NCBI GenBank assembly: GCA_003490025.1
Contig: DNJC01000119.1
Span: 1-33,061 of the forward strand
Length of the DNA stretch: 33,061 nt
From: Geobacter sp.
GTDB taxonomy: Bacteria; Desulfobacterota; Desulfuromonadia; Geobacterales; Geobacteraceae
Direction: 5' to 3'
A program made the translations under genes and the position numbers. The notes beneath the pieces are model-generated. The model saw only the letters and a list, made by a program, of their open reading frames with translations, did not search any database and had not been told where the DNA came from. How positions within the stretch are numbered: the first letter of the stretch is position 1; each line of letters starts with the position of its first letter. Below are positions 30,326 through 33,061 of this stretch, piece after piece.

Positions 30326-30796
30326 CTAGACGGTCAGTTCCCGGAATGCCTCCCGCAAGGACTCCAGGTGCCTGCTGTTGATGATGGCAAGGAAGGATTT
30401 TTCGTACGATTCCTCGGTGAAGATGACCACGTTCTGCGTCATGAGCCGATCCAGCTTGACCTCGATTTCTATCCCTATCTCCAGCGACTCCCGGACCGTA
30501 GGGGGATGTTCCTTTACCCTCTCCAGCACCGATCGGATGTGGAGCAAGGCCTGTTCCGCCTCGGCCAGCTCCAGCTCCACCGATGCGATGATGTTGTCGT
30601 GCCTCAGCTTCCCGACCAGCGCGAAGAGCCTGGCGCGGTTCTCCTCCTCCAGGGCGGTCCTCAGCCAGAGATGAAAGATCTCCCTCTCATCCTTGAACAA
30701 GGCGGCGAAATGGTGATAGAGCTCGGCGCAGGCGAACTCCGCCTTCTCACATAGCCCCAGCACCTCGGTAACGCGGGGATCTATCCCGAATGCCAC
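30326..30796 (-). CDS. Ferritin/rubrerythrin-like protein with altered metal site
   Basis: A 156-residue helical protein. Helix A has EKAEFACAELYHHFA and helix B has ALEEENRARLF, as in ferritin-like diiron proteins, but the ExxH of helix B reads ExxR (E51/R54), so one ligand may be lost. Helices C and D (ASVELELAEAEQALLHI; ESLEIGIEIEVKLDRL) are plausible. No rubredoxin domain is present. The GTG at 30796 is chosen because AGGAGG lies five to six bases upstream; longer forms from GTG 30814 or 30823 have no ribosome site. A TATAAT lies about 50 bp upstream. Confidence 0.62.
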   Translation of the reverse strand: MAFGIDPRVTEVLGLCEKAEFACAELYHHFAALFKDEREIFHLWLRTALEEENRARLFALVGKLRHDNIIASVELELAEAEQALLHIRSVLERVKEHPPTVRESLEIGIEIEVKLDRLMTQNVVIFTEESYEKSFLAIINSRHLESLREAFRELTV

Positions 30797-30847
30797 TTTT
30801 TCCTCCTGAATCACGGCCAGCACACATCCAAAAAACGGAATAATTAC

Positions 30848-30853
30848 ATTATA
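30848..30853 (-). promoter_or_regulatory. TATAAT -10 of the ferritin-like gene
   Basis: On the minus strand a perfect TATAAT (30848-30853) lies in an AT-rich patch (30838-30868). No good -35 is found at 16-18 bp, so this is a partial match. Confidence 0.35.
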
Positions 30854-30899
30854 TTACATATCAATTACGGCCGCGCCCCCTGAAGTCGCAGCTGTGTCG

Positions 30900-30955
30900 G
30901 GAGAGCCCCAGTTCCGGAAGTTGTAGCGCCGGTGGGTTCTCCGCAAAGGCTGCGG
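30900..30955 (-). other. Adjacent hairpins in an intergenic region
   Basis: GGAGA (30900-30904) pairs with TCTCC (30938-30942), with inner CCGG/CCGG and CCC/GGG pairs. A second perfect hairpin CCGCA-TGCGG (30941-30945/30951-30955) abuts it. It lies between the TPR-like gene and the ferritin-like gene. Function unknown. Confidence 0.4.
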
Positions 30956-30999
30956 CTATCGTTTGGGTATGGAGCGAGTGATGAGGCGGCTGGTTACTG

Positions 31000-31340
31000 T
31001 TACTCCCCGGATAAGCGCAGGAAACAGTCCGCACGGTACAGGGAGGCATCCGCCGCGAACTTGGAATGAGGATACTTGTTTATGAACCTGGAAAATCGGG
31101 TCAGGGCCTTCCGGTAGTCGCGCTCCAGATAAGCCTGTTTCGCTTTCCCGAAGGCCTCCCCTTCGGCCGTTGCAGCAACCTGCTCCTCGCCCGTTAGCTT
31201 ACCGGAAGAAGGCTTGCCGTCAACAGAAATACGTCTGGAGGGGTGCTGCTCTTCCCGTCCGGCAGGCACTACCGGCAGGGGGACGCCCCCAAGGAGAGCG
31301 CCAGCAGGCTCCCCAGCGCCATGACAGACCGCTTCGTCAC
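31000..31340 (-). pseudogene. Frameshifted TPR-like envelope gene (or start misread)
   Basis: The GTG at 31340 starts a typical signal peptide (TKRSVMALGSLLALSLG), but that frame stops at a TAG near 31270. The following TPR-like part (KAKQAYLERDYRKALTRFSRFINKYP, ending LRLSGE) is open in another frame to 31000. A GGGGG run sits at the switch point; one extra G would join the two frames into one protein of about 113 residues. The second part alone has a GTG at 31269 with no ribosome site. It could be a real frameshift, programmed slippage, or a sequencing error. The GTG lies one base after the stop of the DUF11-type gene, which argues for coupling. Confidence 0.55.
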
Positions 31341-31341
31341 C

Positions 31342-33061
31342 TCAGTACCTGTTCCCGAGCGGATCCTGATAGTTCAGCAGGTTCTTGAGCTGCATGCTGG
31401 TACCCACTGCTATGCCTGGCTTCACCCGATAGGTCACCTTGATGACGCGCTTCTCGCCGGCGCCCAACTCATCGAAGCGCCAGACATACACGCCGTTGTC
31501 CGCCCTGGAGAAGGCAGGATCGGCAGCCACGAGTTCCAGTTGCGCGGGAAGGATGCTTTGCAGGGTCACCTGCTTCGCCAGGTTGGAGCCGCGGTTGACG
31601 CAGTTAAGCTCCAGGGAAGAGACCTCGCCCGGCTTGAGTCTTCCCCCCTTCGCCGCCATGCTCAGCTCGAGTATGGGACGGGAGTAGACAAGCTGCAGAT
31701 GCACGGAGGCGGACCTGCCGGCGTCATCTTCCGGCAGGAACGAGACGGACGCGGAGGCTACAGAAGCGTCGCTCGCCGAAGCCGGTGTCGCCACTTCCAT
31801 GACCAGGTAGGCCTCTTCCTTGGGAGAGAGCGGCCCGACGATGTTGACGATCGGTTCGCCCCCCTGCCTCTTGCCGTCACGATTGAGGTCGTCAAAGAAG
31901 GTGTAGGTGGTGTTGGCGGGAGCGCTCGCCTTGATGGCGAAGACTTCCCGGACGTTGCCGGTGTTGGTCACGATGAGCGGTATGGCGACCACCTGCCCCG
32001 GTATTGCTACCAGCTTCCCGGCCGTGGTCTTCGCCGTCACGCCGCTCACCCGCTGCACCACGCTGGTGGCGGAGACGAAAGAGTCTTTCTTGTCCAGATC
32101 GCTGTTGACGACATCGGCGCGCAGGAAGAGTTCCTGGTCGGCCAGCGCCTCGTCCTTGAGCTGGAAGCCCACACCGTAGTCCCGGTTCTCCCCGGACTTG
32201 AGCGTCATGCCGTCCAGCACCAGGGCGCCCTTTCCCTCCTGCCTGAAGCCGGAGGGGTGGAGAGCGACAGGTTCATACTGCGGCGGGTAGCTGATACGCA
32301 AGGTGACGCCGCGCGCGGGAGCTGTACCTATGTTAAGCAAGGAGATGCGGTAGGAGACCTTCTCGCCGGGGAGGAGTTTCCCCTTGTCGCTCTTGACCAC
32401 GGCACGCAGCAGCGGCGCGGAAGTTACCAGGACTATCTCCCTGGACTGGGACGCCTCCCTGGCAAAGGAGGAGACGATCTTCACGGGATAGCTGCTCTTC
32501 TGGCCGTCGATATTGCCGCGCGGCATGATGCCGGTGGCGACGGCCCTGAAGCGCTCACCCACGGCAAGGGTCGGCGTGCTCGTGATCGACGTGTCGGGGG
32601 TGGCCGCGGCAGCGAAGTGGAAGGCGAACTCCGGCGGGAACGAGGATTCCAAGTGGAAGCTGTCGCTGCCGTTGCCGGTATTCATGATTTCCAGCGGGAT
32701 ACTGAAGCGTTTGCCGGCCTCGTGCGTTTCGGCCGCGGGACCGATCACGACATCGAGATCGGCGTGCTGGGTGACCTCCAGGTTGAAGACCTGCGAGACT
32801 TCGCCTTCAGTGGCCGGAGCGGCGGTCCTTCTCTGCACGGCCGGGTACTCAACCCCCAACTGCAGCAGCTTGTCCGAGGCGCTGGATGCGGCAGCCGTTC
32901 CCGGGTACTTGTTGATGACGTCCTTGTATGCAGCGATCGCCTTTTTGCGCATGGCTGCGGATGTGCCTTTTTTCGAGCCGCCCTTCACCGAGTTCAGTTT
33001 ATGCAGGGCTGCTTTCTCTGCGGCAGCCTTCCGAACGGCGGCCTTAGCGGTAGCGGCCTTA
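31342..33061 (-). CDS. DUF11-type repeat protein, partial at window edge
   Basis: The C-terminal part of a larger protein, open past 33061, so the true start is outside. The visible N-terminal part is Ala/Lys-rich with a TPR-like segment (AIAAYKDVINKYP). Then come several Ig-like beta domains, at least two of the DUF11/NEW3 type: LNIGTAPARGVTLRISYPP, and the last, with CVNRGSNLAKQVTLQSILPA and ELGAGEKRVIKVTYRVKPG. Such repeats occur in exported surface or envelope proteins. GTG 32988 was considered but rejected because the frame continues. The next gene starts one base after its stop. Confidence 0.75.
   Translation of the reverse strand, partial: KAATAKAAVRKAAAEKAALHKLNSVKGGSKKGTSAAMRKKAIAAYKDVINKYPGTAAASSASDKLLQLGVEYPAVQRRTAAPATEGEVSQVFNLEVTQHADLDVVIGPAAETHEAGKRFSIPLEIMNTGNGSDSFHLESSFPPEFAFHFAAAATPDTSITSTPTLAVGERFRAVATGIMPRGNIDGQKSSYPVKIVSSFAREASQSREIVLVTSAPLLRAVVKSDKGKLLPGEKVSYRISLLNIGTAPARGVTLRISYPPQYEPVALHPSGFRQEGKGALVLDGMTLKSGENRDYGVGFQLKDEALADQELFLRADVVNSDLDKKDSFVSATSVVQRVSGVTAKTTAGKLVAIPGQVVAIPLIVTNTGNVREVFAIKASAPANTTYTFFDDLNRDGKRQGGEPIVNIVGPLSPKEEAYLVMEVATPASASDASVASASVSFLPEDDAGRSASVHLQLVYSRPILELSMAAKGGRLKPGEVSSLELNCVNRGSNLAKQVTLQSILPAQLELVAADPAFSRADNGVYVWRFDELGAGEKRVIKVTYRVKPGIAVGTSMQLKNLLNYQDPLGNRY

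Noticed and set aside
30861..31049. 62-aa ORF on the minus strand
   Set aside because: It has no ribosome site and odd composition and overlaps the TPR-like gene end and the hairpin region.
1..33061. tRNA, rRNA, tmRNA, IS element or phage
   Set aside because: No cloverleaf, no rRNA core, no transposase and no integrase were seen on either strand.

Overview
The window is GC-rich (roughly 60-65% by eye) and densely coded. It looks like chromosomal DNA of a Geobacteraceae-type bacterium (Geobacter, Geomonas or Citrifermentans-like, Desulfuromonadota). The reasons are a small triheme c-type cytochrome of the Geobacter type, three PilZ proteins, a CheV, a complete sucA-sucB-lpd-lipB cluster suited to acetate oxidation through the TCA cycle, and short palindromic repeats scattered between genes. 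The taxonomic call is inference from gene content, not from a marker gene.

Layout. (1) 1-3.5 kb, minus strand: an NRDE/TANGO2 protein, a PilZ protein, GreB and a membrane-anchored PilZ protein. (2) 3.5-5.0 kb: a secreted triheme cytochrome facing two translationally coupled half-size chromate-type transporters. (3) 5.0-5.29 kb: a composite REP-like repeat cluster. (4) 5.29-9.4 kb, plus strand: a cytoplasmic molybdopterin oxidoreductase, CheV and a family-2 glycosyltransferase. (5) 9.4-11.2 kb, minus: a receiver-PilZ response regulator and a diacylglycerol-kinase-type lipid kinase. (6) 11.3-24.6 kb, all minus and closely spaced: RNase E/G, a beta-barrel-like outer membrane protein, the fluoride channel CrcB, DUF190, 2-oxoglutarate dehydrogenase E1, E2 and E3, LipB and a LonB-type protease. 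(7) 24.6-25.1 kb: a 484-bp intergenic region holding the RNase E leader. (8) 25.1-30.3 kb, plus: a HEPN-like hypothetical, DUF2721, an amidohydrolase, and a pair of envelope proteins (pseudo-receiver/TM and LysM with an internal repeat). (9) 30.3-33.06 kb, minus: a ferritin-like protein, a TPR-like gene that appears frameshifted in a G run, and a DUF11-type repeat protein running off the window edge.

How the genes work together. The clearest unit is the 2-oxoglutarate dehydrogenase complex with LipB: E1, E2 (lipoyl carrier), E3 and the octanoyltransferase that starts lipoylation of E2, followed by a protease. CheV, three PilZ proteins and a receiver-PilZ fusion point to chemotaxis and c-di-GMP signalling. 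CrcB plus DUF190 suggest fluoride handling. No phage, IS transposase, CRISPR array, rRNA or tRNA was found.

The least explained part is 27.1-33.06 kb: a receiver-like domain without its phospho-acceptor fused through a Pro/Ala linker to a TM and periplasmic domain, next to a secreted LysM protein with about four divergent copies of an internal repeat, and then a TPR/DUF11 pair. These could be a cell-envelope assembly with no recognised description, but this is a hypothesis.
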